Shown here: positions 1-7,687 of the stretch, in pieces | How positions within the stretch are numbered: the stretch's first letter is position 1 | How the letters are laid out: each line of letters opens with the position of its first letter | Assembly (NCBI RefSeq): GCF_013393185.1 | Contig: NZ_QJQX01000052.1 | Span: 1 to 64,000, forward strand | Direction: 5' to 3' | Length of the DNA stretch: 64,000 nucleotides | Source of the DNA: Sphingobium lactosutens | GTDB taxonomy: Bacteria; Pseudomonadota; Alphaproteobacteria; Sphingomonadales; Sphingomonadaceae | Translations under genes and position numbers: made by a program | The notes under the pieces: model-generated | Database searches by the model: none | The model's input: only the letters and a program-made list of their open reading frames with translations | What the model was told of the DNA's origin: nothing

Positions 1-20
1 CTTTCAATTACCCACAAGTG
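1..20 (+). repeat. Left terminal inverted repeat of the IS
   Basis: CTTTCAATTACCCACAAGTG. It is the reverse complement of 1517-1536 apart from one mismatch. The window starts exactly at, or just inside, the left tip of the element. Confidence 0.88.
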
Positions 21-101
21 GTCCGACGCCAGATTCCACTGATCGCAGCGGTATTGCGGCGATGGAATCGGCTATGATTCCTGTTCGCGCACAGGATCGC
101 A

Positions 102-1529
102 TTGGCGAGGTGCACGATTGTGGACGAGGGCTCAGAATCTCAGGATTGGATCGATGATGAATTTGCTGCGTCGCGTTTTAGCGATGTGCGTCTTGGGCGT
201 CGGCTGCGCCAGTTGGTGACGCAGATGGCCGGTGCGGTGGGCGGCCCAATCCCACTTGCCTGTCAGGACTGGGCCAACACCAAAGCCGCCTATCGCTTTC
301 TTTCCAACTCAGATGTTAGCGAAGGTAAAATTCTGCAGGGCCATTTCCAATCCACGGCATTGCGTGTTGCAGCCGTTGAGGGACCGATCCTGGTTCTGCA
401 AGATACCACCGAATTTTCATATGAACGCAAAAAGCCGGAACAGGTTGGGGCCATCGGCTATGCCCCAAGCAAGCGCGAGACTGTCGGGATTGTCAGGCGT
501 CACACCATTTGCGGGCTGTTGATGCATAGCAGCCTGGTGGTGACGACCGAGGGACTGCCGCTCGGGTTGGCGGCGATCAAATTCTGGTCGCGCAGTAAAT
601 TCAAAGGCTCCTCTGCGCTTAAGCGTCATATAAATCCGACGAGGGTACCGATCGAGGCCAAGGAGAGCATCCGCTGGCTGGAGAATATGCGCTCCTCCAC
701 GGCTCTGCTGGGCGAAGGCCAGCGCCTGATCCACATCGGAGATCGCGAAAACGACATTTATGAGTTCTTCTGTGCTGCGCGCGAAGCCGGAACCCATTTC
801 CTGGTACGGACATGCGTTGATCGCCTGGCGGGCGATGGCAAACACACCATTGCTGCTGAAATGGCGGACTCACCCATTGCAGGTCGCCACATGATTGAAA
901 TTGCCGATGGCGTGACCGCCAGCCTGGCACTGAAATATAAGCAGATCCGGGTCTTACCGCCGATCGGAAAGCAGAAGCGCTATCCCGCTCTCGATCTTAC
1001 CATCGTCCACGCTCAGGAACAGGATGTCCCGGAGAACCGCTCTCCCATCGACTGGAAGCTGATCACTGACCTGCCCATCACGTCGCTGGAAGGGGCGGTC
1101 GAAAAGCTTCAATGGTATGCCTTGCGTTGGAAGATAGAGGTTTTTCACAAGATCCTTAAATCTGGATGCCGCGCAGAAGATGCCAAATTGCGTACCGCAG
1201 AGCGGCTTGTGAACCTGCTCGCGATTTACTGTGTTCTGAGCTGGCGGATGTTCTGGATGACCATGATCAACCGCACCGCGCCCACAGCCTCGCCAGATAT
1301 CGCGCTGACCAAAGATGAAATCGACCTCATCGACCGCATTGTGATACAGCGGACGGGCCAACCACCGCCACGAGAATTATCAAGTTACCTAACACAGATC
1401 GCCAGACTTGGCGGCTATCTCGCTCGCCAGCGCGACCCTCCTCCAGGAAATACTGTCATATGGCGCGGCTGGTCCCGTCTTATGGACATGAAACTTGGAA
1501 TTGATCTCGCTGGGCGCACTTATGGGTAA
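102..1529 (+). CDS. IS4 family (Tn5-like) transposase
   Basis: DDE transposase that cuts and joins the ends of the surrounding element. The N-terminal residues 15-80 (DWIDDEFAASRFSDVRLGRR onward) resemble the Tn5 transposase DNA-binding domain. The catalytic triad is visible as D101 (LQDTTEFSY), D214 (IGDRENDIY) and E346, and the IS4 signature Y-(2)-R-(3)-E-(6)-K is perfect at Y339, R342, E346 and K353. The length of 475 aa is normal for the family. The start used is TTG at 102; a GTG at 120 in the same frame is an equally possible start. The frame is open throughout, so the element may be active. Confidence 0.93.
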   Translation: MARCTIVDEGSESQDWIDDEFAASRFSDVRLGRRLRQLVTQMAGAVGGPIPLACQDWANTKAAYRFLSNSDVSEGKILQGHFQSTALRVAAVEGPILVLQDTTEFSYERKKPEQVGAIGYAPSKRETVGIVRRHTICGLLMHSSLVVTTEGLPLGLAAIKFWSRSKFKGSSALKRHINPTRVPIEAKESIRWLENMRSSTALLGEGQRLIHIGDRENDIYEFFCAAREAGTHFLVRTCVDRLAGDGKHTIAAEMADSPIAGRHMIEIADGVTASLALKYKQIRVLPPIGKQKRYPALDLTIVHAQEQDVPENRSPIDWKLITDLPITSLEGAVEKLQWYALRWKIEVFHKILKSGCRAEDAKLRTAERLVNLLAIYCVLSWRMFWMTMINRTAPTASPDIALTKDEIDLIDRIVIQRTGQPPPRELSSYLTQIARLGGYLARQRDPPPGNTVIWRGWSRLMDMKLGIDLAGRTYG

Positions 1530-1536
1530 TTGAAAG
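1517..1536 (-). repeat. Right terminal inverted repeat of the IS
   Basis: Read on the minus strand it is CTTTCAATTACCCATAAGTG, one base different from the left end. It contains the transposase TAA stop. Confidence 0.88.
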
Positions 1537-1570
1537 CTTCCGTCGGCGCTTACGCCGATCCATGGTCTGA

Positions 1571-1750
1571 GACCTTAGCGGCCGCATCCGGCCAGCCTTG
1601 ATTGCCCAGATCGGAAAGTCCGCCGGTCTGCACCTGGGAACGGACAATCCGACGCTGAATGGCCGGCAGGGGGCGATGATAGATGCGAAGTATGAGATGC
1701 GACTTCGGGATCAATATCATCTGAAGCCAAATATGATGGCCTACGGCTGA
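1571..1750 (+). pseudogene. Possible gene remnant beside the IS
   Basis: After an in-frame TGA at 1568-1570, a frame of 59 codons runs to TGA at 1748-1750. It reads like real protein at its end (AKYEMRLRDQYHLKPNMMAYG region, 1691-1747) and has no start codon with a ribosome site. It may be the tail of a gene broken by, or rearranged with, the insertion sequence. I do not recognise the family. Its stop overlaps the stop of the opposing L,D-transpeptidase gene by about ten bases. Confidence 0.3.
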
Positions 1751-2730
1751 GGAACGACGGCATCCATGACGGTGAGACGATCCAACGGCTTTGCCCCGAC
1801 CCGCGAATTGGTCACCAGGATCGTGGCACCCGGCTTCAGGACGCCGCGCACCAGGTTATAGAAGGGTTTAGGCATCCGCACGCGGTTGAGGATAGCTTCA
1901 TCCACCTCATGCCCGTCGTCATCGCCGTGACCCGGCAGGCCCACATAGACCCAGTGCGGCTTGCCGTCGCGGATCACCAGGGTGATGACATGCGACCCCG
2001 GATCATCGTCCTTGATCTGGGTGACACTCCGCCCGATCTCGATACCATTGCGCAGGACGACGATCCGCTGGTCCAATTTGGAGACGATGATCGTTAGCGG
2101 ACCTTGGGGTGCTGCTTCGGGTTCCCATCGATAGGCCTCACCGGCCAGGGGCTTGACGGTTGCGGGCTGGCCCTTGGCATCGAATGGGGCAAGAAGGCTG
2201 TTCTCGCTGGTATGGACATGATCGGCGGCGCTGCCCTGTACGATCACCGTGATGCCAAGGTTGGTGATGGCGAACAGGGATCGAGCGAACTCGTAGGGCA
2301 AATGAACGCAGCCATGGCTCTCAGGGTATCCCGGTAGACCGCCTGCATGGAGCGCCACCCCGTCCCATGTTAGCCGCTGCTGAAAGGGCATGGGGGCATT
2401 ATTGTAGACGCTCGACCGATGATTTGCGTCTTTTTGCAGGATGGTGAAGACGCCGGTGGGCGTTTCATGGCCATCCTTACCTGACGAGATGGTCGTGGCG
2501 CCGATTCGAATGCCGTTGCGATAGACGAGCGCGATCTGTTTCGACAGGTCGACATAGATCATCACCGGCCCGCCGGGCGCGATCGCCGGGGCCCAGACCC
2601 ACTGCCCGGGCTTGAGCGCATCGATCTGCCGCGCCAGTTCCGTTGCCGCGCTGATCTTTGAACCCTGCGCATGAACTGGACCTGCCATAGCCAGCGCAAA
2701 CATGATGAGCGATACAGAGACAGATTTCAT
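1741..2730 (-). CDS. L,D-transpeptidase (YkuD domain), exported
   Basis: Periplasmic enzyme expected to make 3-3 cross-links in peptidoglycan or attach proteins to it. Residues 1-22 (MKSVSVSLIMFALAMAGPVHA) form a signal peptide. The YkuD domain spans about 53-165 and holds H128 and the catalytic motif S138-H139-G140-C141, so C141 is the nucleophile. A second segment (about 205-320) starts like another YkuD strand set (PLTIIVSKLDQRIVVLRNG) but shows no SHGC motif, so it is probably a degenerate, non-catalytic repeat. The start at 2730 is chosen because it gives a signal peptide and has AGGGAGCG upstream; a longer frame upstream overlaps the neighbouring gene and looks non-coding. Last gene of a four-gene minus-strand operon, 23 bases after the membrane protein. 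Confidence 0.85.
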   Translation of the reverse strand: MKSVSVSLIMFALAMAGPVHAQGSKISAATELARQIDALKPGQWVWAPAIAPGGPVMIYVDLSKQIALVYRNGIRIGATTISSGKDGHETPTGVFTILQKDANHRSSVYNNAPMPFQQRLTWDGVALHAGGLPGYPESHGCVHLPYEFARSLFAITNLGITVIVQGSAADHVHTSENSLLAPFDAKGQPATVKPLAGEAYRWEPEAAPQGPLTIIVSKLDQRIVVLRNGIEIGRSVTQIKDDDPGSHVITLVIRDGKPHWVYVGLPGHGDDDGHEVDEAILNRVRMPKPFYNLVRGVLKPGATILVTNSRVGAKPLDRLTVMDAVVPQP

Positions 2731-2753
2731 AGGGCGCTCCCTGAAATTGCGCA

Positions 2754-3422
2754 TCATGCGAAAAGCAGCCCGAGCGTGGCTGTCGCGATAATGCTCACGA
2801 TCATGCCGATGGAGGCGTCGATGAAGGATCGGAACCAGGATTGCCTGAGTTCCTGCTGGAACCAGCGGATCTGCACGATGCCATAAAAAAGGAAGGCGGC
2901 AATAATGGCGGCGAGGCCAAGAAGCTGAACGCTGCCATGAAAATGCGCCGTCGCACTCACCCCGCCGCTCAGCAGCAGGGCGAAGGGCGAGATCGCATAG
3001 CATTGGGCATAAAAGGCAGGCTTGAGCGTGTCGCGATCAAGATCCTGCTCGCTCCGATGGACTTTCCTCGCTGCGAGCACGAGGGCGAACGTACCGAACA
3101 GGACCAGCCGCAGGAAAAGCAGGGTCGTATTATCGTTGACAAGACTTGCAAGGCCGTGACGATGTTTGACGATCGCGTTGGTGCCGTCGATGGCAAGGCC
3201 CAGCCCCTGGATGAGAACGATGGTCAGGATCAGCATGACCGGCGGGCTGACCGTCGCGCGATATTGCTGGTCCTGATTCAGCCTTAGCTGATCCTGCGCA
3301 TAGTGCATCGTCGCCAGCGGATGGCGCAGGATCCGCCACAGCGTTATCGGATAGAAGACGAGCCAGCTCATCACTTCATAGAGAAGCTCATCGAGCGAGT
3401 TTAGCCACTGGACGAAGTTCAT
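2754..3422 (-). CDS. Multi-pass membrane protein, Yip1-like
   Basis: Integral membrane protein of 222 aa. Hydrophobic segments are visible near residues 15-32, 60-80, 100-120, 145-160, 165-185 and 200-222, so five or six helices are likely. The opening (a short amphipathic stretch, then FYPITLWRILRHP) and the helix pattern recall Yip1-domain/permease proteins, whose function in bacteria is unclear. It begins in a four-base ATGA overlap with the stop of the D-lactate dehydrogenase gene, so the two are translationally coupled, and it precedes the L,D-transpeptidase. A role at the cell envelope is inferred from the neighbours only. Confidence 0.6.
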   Translation of the reverse strand: MNFVQWLNSLDELLYEVMSWLVFYPITLWRILRHPLATMHYAQDQLRLNQDQQYRATVSPPVMLILTIVLIQGLGLAIDGTNAIVKHRHGLASLVNDNTTLLFLRLVLFGTFALVLAARKVHRSEQDLDRDTLKPAFYAQCYAISPFALLLSGGVSATAHFHGSVQLLGLAAIIAAFLFYGIVQIRWFQQELRQSWFRSFIDASIGMIVSIIATATLGLLFA

Positions 3423-4441
3423 GGCAGGACTTGGCCAGCCCTGCCTACCGGCAGAATTTGATGCGCCAGCGGCGAACCTTTCTCAAAATCCGAAAGACTG
3501 CCCAGCGTCGTTTGCGCAATCGCGCTCAACGCTTCCTCGGTCAGAAACGCCTGATGGCCCGTCACCAGCACGTTTGGAAAGGTCAGCAGGCGCTGAAGCA
3601 GGTCATCATCGATGATCTCGCTGGACAGGTCATCGAAGAAGATGCCGGCTTCCTGTTCATAGACATCTAGGGCAACGCCGCCGACCGACCGCGCCTTGAG
3701 GGCATCGATCAGCGCCCTGGTGTCGATCAGCGCGCCGCGGCTGGTATTGACGACGATCAGGCCGGGGCGGGCTTGCGCCAACGTCGCTGCATTGATCATG
3801 TGCTTTGTGTCAGGCGTCAGCGGGCAATGCAGGCTGATGACATCGGCCTCCCGCAGGAGGCTGTCCACGCTTGTATAGTGGACGCCGATCGCTTCAAGTT
3901 CCGGATCGGGAACCGGGTCGCTGGCCAGAACCTCACAACCAAAGCCTGCACGCAGGGTTCTGGCGACGAGGGCACCGATCTGACCGGTGCCGACCACGCC
4001 CATGATCCGTCCATGGAGATTGCGGCCGACCAGACCATCCAGCGCATAATTATTCTCCCGGACGCGAGACCACGCCCTGTGGATCTTGCGGTCCAGCGCG
4101 AGTAGCAAGCCGATGGTGAATTCCGCTACGGCATGGGGCGAATAGGCAGGAACCCGCGTAACCGCGATGCCGGATCTCGCTGCCGCTTCGAGATCGACAT
4201 TATTATAGCCGGCGCAGCGCAAGGCGACGATGCGCACGCCAAGGCCTGCCAACAGTTCGATCACTTCGGCGTCGAGGCAATCATTGACGAAGGCGCAAAC
4301 GGCGTCACTGCCGGCCGCTAGCGGAGCGGTCGCCCGATCGAGGCCAGCCTCCAGAAATCTGAGTTCGTGGTCATGACCCGCATTGGCGGCGGTCAGGAAC
4401 TGCCGGTCATAGCTCCGGGTGCCGAAAATGGTGACGCGCAT
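3419..4441 (-). CDS. ldhA: D-lactate dehydrogenase, fermentative NAD type
   Basis: NADH-dependent reduction of pyruvate to D-lactate (D-isomer 2-hydroxyacid dehydrogenase family) in the cytoplasm. The NAD-binding motif GVVGTGQIG is at 148-156. The catalytic residues fall at R235 (NTSRGALID), E264 (YEQEAG) and H296 (TGHQAF), the same numbers as in E. coli LdhA, and the 340 aa length also fits. The paired helices after E264 (IFFDDLSSEIIDDDLLQRL) are typical of the LdhA subgroup, which separates it from hydroxypyruvate or phosphoglycerate reductases. It begins 9 bases after the stop of the upstream secreted protein and overlaps the following membrane protein gene by four bases. Confidence 0.88.
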   Translation of the reverse strand: MRVTIFGTRSYDRQFLTAANAGHDHELRFLEAGLDRATAPLAAGSDAVCAFVNDCLDAEVIELLAGLGVRIVALRCAGYNNVDLEAAARSGIAVTRVPAYSPHAVAEFTIGLLLALDRKIHRAWSRVRENNYALDGLVGRNLHGRIMGVVGTGQIGALVARTLRAGFGCEVLASDPVPDPELEAIGVHYTSVDSLLREADVISLHCPLTPDTKHMINAATLAQARPGLIVVNTSRGALIDTRALIDALKARSVGGVALDVYEQEAGIFFDDLSSEIIDDDLLQRLLTFPNVLVTGHQAFLTEEALSAIAQTTLGSLSDFEKGSPLAHQILPVGRAGQVLP

Positions 4442-4450
4442 GGCGGCGGC

Positions 4451-5251
4451 TCACCGACAACCTTGGTAGGTGCCGATGTCGGCGACATTCTGAACTCGCC
4501 CGTCGGAGACGCCCATCTGGACGCACTGGCGCGTGCGATCATTGAACCAGTAGGTGTAGCTCGACATGCCGCTTTTAAGCCCGCCCACATTGCGGAAGCC
4601 GCGACTTTGCATTTCGCTTTCGGCGCCTGCGGCGCGCGCGTCGACAAGGTCGTTCAGGTCGACCGACGGTCGATAACCGGCGCCGTCTGCGCGGTGGCTG
4701 TCTCGATGGCCGGTTTCCCGGCCCTTCTGGCTTACGCCAGCCTCATAGCCACGCGAATATGGCTCGGACCGATCATAATTATGGTAGGTCTGGGAATAGA
4801 GGCCGTCGCGAAAGCCACGCTCGTAGGTAGCGTCGGAGGCATTATCGTCATAATGTTGGCCATTATCGTGATTGTGCGATTTATGAGCCAGCGCGATGGC
4901 ACCGATGATGGCGGCGATGCCAACGCCCGCGGCAACCGCCGATCCGCTTGGACCCTTGCTGCCAATCTTTTGATTGCAGTCAGGCGCGGTTGTTGGGGTG
5001 ATCGAATCGAATCGCCCCTCTTTGACGGCAATGCTGACGCAGTTTTTCTGAGCGGGCTGCCACCAATAGCTCCAGACTCGGTCGTCGCCCGGATCCGTCT
5101 TGATATGCACCCAGCCACGCGATTGAAGCGCGCTTTCTCCGCCGGGCGCCCGTGCGCCTACCAGATCGTTCAGGTCATTTGCTTTCTGGGCATGAGCGGA
5201 TTGCGGCGTAAGAAGCGCCGCACTGGCCAACAGCGTGATCATCAGACGCAT
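4451..5251 (-). CDS. Secreted protein with a duplicated domain and glycine-rich middle
   Basis: A 266 aa protein of unknown function. Residues 1-22 (MRLMITLLASAALLTPQSAHA) form a signal peptide. Two homologous units follow, each starting DLNDLV(G/D)ARA and ending in a Tyr/Trp- and Cys-containing strand (YWWQPAQKNCVSIAV near the N-terminus, YWFNDRTRQCVQMGV near the C-terminus). Between them lies a Gly/Ala segment (GSAVAAGVGIAAIIGAIALA) that could be a membrane helix or glycine zipper, then a His/Asp/Tyr-rich linker. The start at 5251 gives the signal peptide and has AGGGGAAA upstream. First gene of the operon with ldhA, 9 bases ahead of it. An envelope role is plausible but unproven. Confidence 0.7.
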   Translation of the reverse strand: MRLMITLLASAALLTPQSAHAQKANDLNDLVGARAPGGESALQSRGWVHIKTDPGDDRVWSYWWQPAQKNCVSIAVKEGRFDSITPTTAPDCNQKIGSKGPSGSAVAAGVGIAAIIGAIALAHKSHNHDNGQHYDDNASDATYERGFRDGLYSQTYHNYDRSEPYSRGYEAGVSQKGRETGHRDSHRADGAGYRPSVDLNDLVDARAAGAESEMQSRGFRNVGGLKSGMSSYTYWFNDRTRQCVQMGVSDGRVQNVADIGTYQGCR

Positions 5252-5805
5252 GCTATTTCCCCTGTAGCTGCTCAACGAACCCACCGGTCATGCCATGATT
5301 TATGGTGTTTTCTAAGACATTCTGCAGCGAATTCGGCGGAGTTACATTTGGCAATGAACCAGAAGTGATATGGACATAAAATGCTGACGTAAGGATGAGA
5401 GATGGGGTGTGATGGGAGGTGGCGTCAGCTCCTACGAAGCGATCACACCGACATGTCGGATTGAGCGAGTATAGTGGGTCCAAGTCGCTTAGGCGAACGT
5501 CCGCCCTTGGGGTGAGAATTGAATCATGAATGGCCGGAATGGGGCGGGAGCGGTTATGCACGTCATGAACTTGGATATGATTTTCGAAGCCTCTAATTGG
5601 CGGATCCAATCCGTCTACTGGCTAGCCCTACTTTATAGCGGAATGCAGAAATTTTCTCAGACGGCTCAGGTTCCGCGCCGTCCCGGCCTGAAAGCGAGAC
5701 CTTTTCTCTAAAATGGCGCAGAGCCATGCCTCTAACTGTTCACGAACGCGAGCGGAAGCCAGGCAGCATTATTGTCCAACTCTCTGTCCGGGAGGCCCGA
5801 CAGCT
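5252..5805. other. Intergenic region, no supported gene
   Basis: About 550 bases between the divergent operon start at 5251 and the IS21 relic. Short open frames exist on both strands (about 118 codons minus, 61 codons plus), but they have no ribosome site, no signal or domain and an unlike codon pattern. The promoter of the minus-strand operon must lie in the right-hand half of 5252-5400, which is more AT-rich than the surroundings. No convincing repeat or RNA gene was seen. Confidence 0.5.
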
Positions 5806-6220
5806 TTTCCGTGGCACTATCTGCCGGTGCTGGCCCGCAAGCCCGGCGCTTTACGCAACGGAGCGCCCTTCCAGGACTGGGAGCTGCCGCCGGCGCTCGC
5901 CCGGTTGCGACGCAAGCTGGGCAACGGCGATGATGCCGATCGGCGGTTCGTGCACGTGCTGGCGGCCGTGCTGACCGATGGCCTGGAATTCGTCGAAGCC
6001 GCCGTGCGGGAGGCACTGGCAACCGGCACGGCGAGCGACGACTTGATCCTCAATATCCTGGCACGGCGCCGCGAACCGCCGCGACCGCTGACGATCGTCA
6101 CGTCGGAGGACAATGCCCTGCGGCATCCGCCGATCGCCGACTGTGCCCGTTACGACCAACTGAGGAACTTCCATGCAGCGGCATGACATGATCGACGCGA
6201 TGTGCGGACGCGGGCTCATG
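5806..6220 (+). pseudogene. IS21-family relic: istA 3' end and istB 5' end
   Basis: 5806-6186 encodes the C-terminal part of an IS21 IstA transposase: FPWHYLPVLARKPGALRNGA, then LPPALARLRRKL, VLAAVLTDGLEFVEAAV, LILNILARRREPP and the ending PIADCARYDQLRN are the conserved tail. The catalytic DDE core is missing. The istB ATP-binding helper begins at 6173 (MQRHDMIDAMCGRGLMG), overlapping the istA stop by 14 bases as in intact IS21 elements, but similarity is lost after about 16 codons and no Walker motif follows. The element is therefore dead. It lies 60-100 bases from the end of chrA, consistent with past mobilisation of the chromate genes. Confidence 0.8.
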
Positions 6221-6283
6221 GGTGAACTCGCGTCCGCCCTTTTATCCGCCGGCCCCGCGACCTTGGCTTCTCGGTTTAAAGGC

Positions 6284-7687
6284 TTAAAGCAGCAAGACAT
6301 AAGCCGCGCCGATCAACGCGGAGGCAGCCAGAACGGGCAAAACCCCAACCTTGAAGCGGAACACCGCGATCATGGCGCCGATCGACAGGAGCAGCGCGGG
6401 AATGTTGACGGATCTCAGGACCGGCACGTCCAGAGAACCGGTGGGTGTAGCCCATGTCCGGACGTCACCGAACAAGGTGTGAATGGCAAACCACAGCGCC
6501 AGATTAAGGATTACGCCCACCACGGCCGCCGTGATCGCGGTGAGCGCCGCGGACAGGGCCTTGTTGCCGCGCAACCGCTCGATAAATGGGGCACCGGCGA
6601 AGATCCACAGGAAGCAGGGCACGAACGTCACCCAGGTTGTGAGGATGGCGCCCAGGGTTGCCGCCAGCAGGGGCGAGAGCGAGCCCGCATCTCGGAAGGC
6701 GGCGAGAAAGCCGACGAACTGCGTCACCATGATCAGCGGCCCAGGCGTAGTCTCTGCCATGCCAAGACCATCGAGCATTTCGCCGGGGCGCAGCCAGCCG
6801 AAGGTGCCGACCGCCTCCTGAGCCACATATGCGAGCACTGCGTAGGCGCCACCGAAAGTCACGACCGCCATCTGGCTGAAAAAGCTGGCGATATGTGAGA
6901 ACACATCGTCAGGGCCGAGCGTCAGGAACAACGCCAGCACCGGCCCCAGCCAAACCAGGAGCAGAACCGCGCAAATCCGCACAGACCAGCCCAGATTGGG
7001 CTTCGCATGTTCGGGCAGCGCCTCGCCAAGGGCAGTGTCGCGGTCATGGACGACCTCGCCGCCGGCCGCGCCATGGCCATTGCCACCCTTGAATTGCGGA
7101 GATCCGCTGAGGCCGCCCACATAGCCGATAAGTCCCGCTGCGAGGACGATGACTGGGAAGGGCGCGTCGAGGAAGAAAATGGCGACGAACGCCGCCGCCG
7201 CTATACCGCGCATGACGTTGTTCTTGAGCGTACGCGATCCGACCCGAACCACGGCCTGCACGACGATTGCGAGCACCGCCGCCTTGAGGCCGAAGAAAAG
7301 TCCTTCGATCAGTGGCACCTGACCCAGCAACACATAAATGTAGCTCAGGCCCAATATGGCCAGGAATCCCGGCAGCACGAACAGTGCGCCGGCAATCAGA
7401 CCACCCTTCGTCTTGTGCAGGAGCCAACCAATATAGACCGCGAGCTGCTGGGCTTCCGGTCCCGGCAAGAGCATGCAGTAGTTTAGGGCATGCAGAAAGC
7501 GCTCCTCGCCGATCCATCTTTTCTCTTCGACGAGGATTCGGTGCATCACCGCAATCTGTCCCGCCGGGCCGCCGAAGCTGAGCGCGGCGATCCGGGCCCA
7601 GACGCGCACGGCTTCGTTCAAGGAAATGCCATGATCGCCATCAGTCGATTTTTGCGCAGGCGCGATGGAGGATGCACTGGCTGTCAT
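6284..7687 (-). CDS. chrA: Chromate efflux transporter ChrA
   Basis: Inner-membrane exporter of chromate. The 467 aa protein is the long, two-domain CHR type: the N-terminal half carries FGGPAGQIAVMHR (about 38-50) and the C-terminal half carries the related VVTFGGAYAVLAYVAQ (about 275-290), with around ten hydrophobic helices. The segment LNYCMLLPGPEAQQLAVYIGWLLH matches the family core. The gene starts in a four-base ATGA overlap with the end of chrB, so the two form one translationally coupled operon. An IS21 relic lies just past its 3' end. Confidence 0.93.
   Translation of the reverse strand: MTASASSIAPAQKSTDGDHGISLNEAVRVWARIAALSFGGPAGQIAVMHRILVEEKRWIGEERFLHALNYCMLLPGPEAQQLAVYIGWLLHKTKGGLIAGALFVLPGFLAILGLSYIYVLLGQVPLIEGLFFGLKAAVLAIVVQAVVRVGSRTLKNNVMRGIAAAAFVAIFFLDAPFPVIVLAAGLIGYVGGLSGSPQFKGGNGHGAAGGEVVHDRDTALGEALPEHAKPNLGWSVRICAVLLLVWLGPVLALFLTLGPDDVFSHIASFFSQMAVVTFGGAYAVLAYVAQEAVGTFGWLRPGEMLDGLGMAETTPGPLIMVTQFVGFLAAFRDAGSLSPLLAATLGAILTTWVTFVPCFLWIFAGAPFIERLRGNKALSAALTAITAAVVGVILNLALWFAIHTLFGDVRTWATPTGSLDVPVLRSVNIPALLLSIGAMIAVFRFKVGVLPVLAASALIGAAYVLLL

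Larger units (their letters stand above)
1..1536 (+). mobile_element. Complete IS4/Tn5-like insertion sequence
   Basis: A single transposase gene is bounded by terminal inverted repeats at 1-20 and 1517-1536 that match at 19 of 20 positions. The repeats and the IS4-family transposase together define a complete element of about 1.54 kb. The transposase stop codon (1527-1529) lies inside the right repeat, which is typical of compact IS elements. The target-site duplication cannot be tested because the left flank lies outside the window; the first bases after the right repeat are CTTCCGTCG. No passenger gene is seen. Confidence 0.9.

Noticed and set aside
2731..3003. Longer N-terminus for the L,D-transpeptidase
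   Set aside because: The extension overlaps the coding end of the neighbouring membrane protein gene in another frame; the internal Met at 2730 has a ribosome site and a clean signal peptide.
5253..5609. 118-codon minus-strand frame upstream of the duplicated-domain protein
   Set aside because: No ribosome site, no signal or domain, unusual amino-acid make-up, and it covers the region where the operon promoter must lie.
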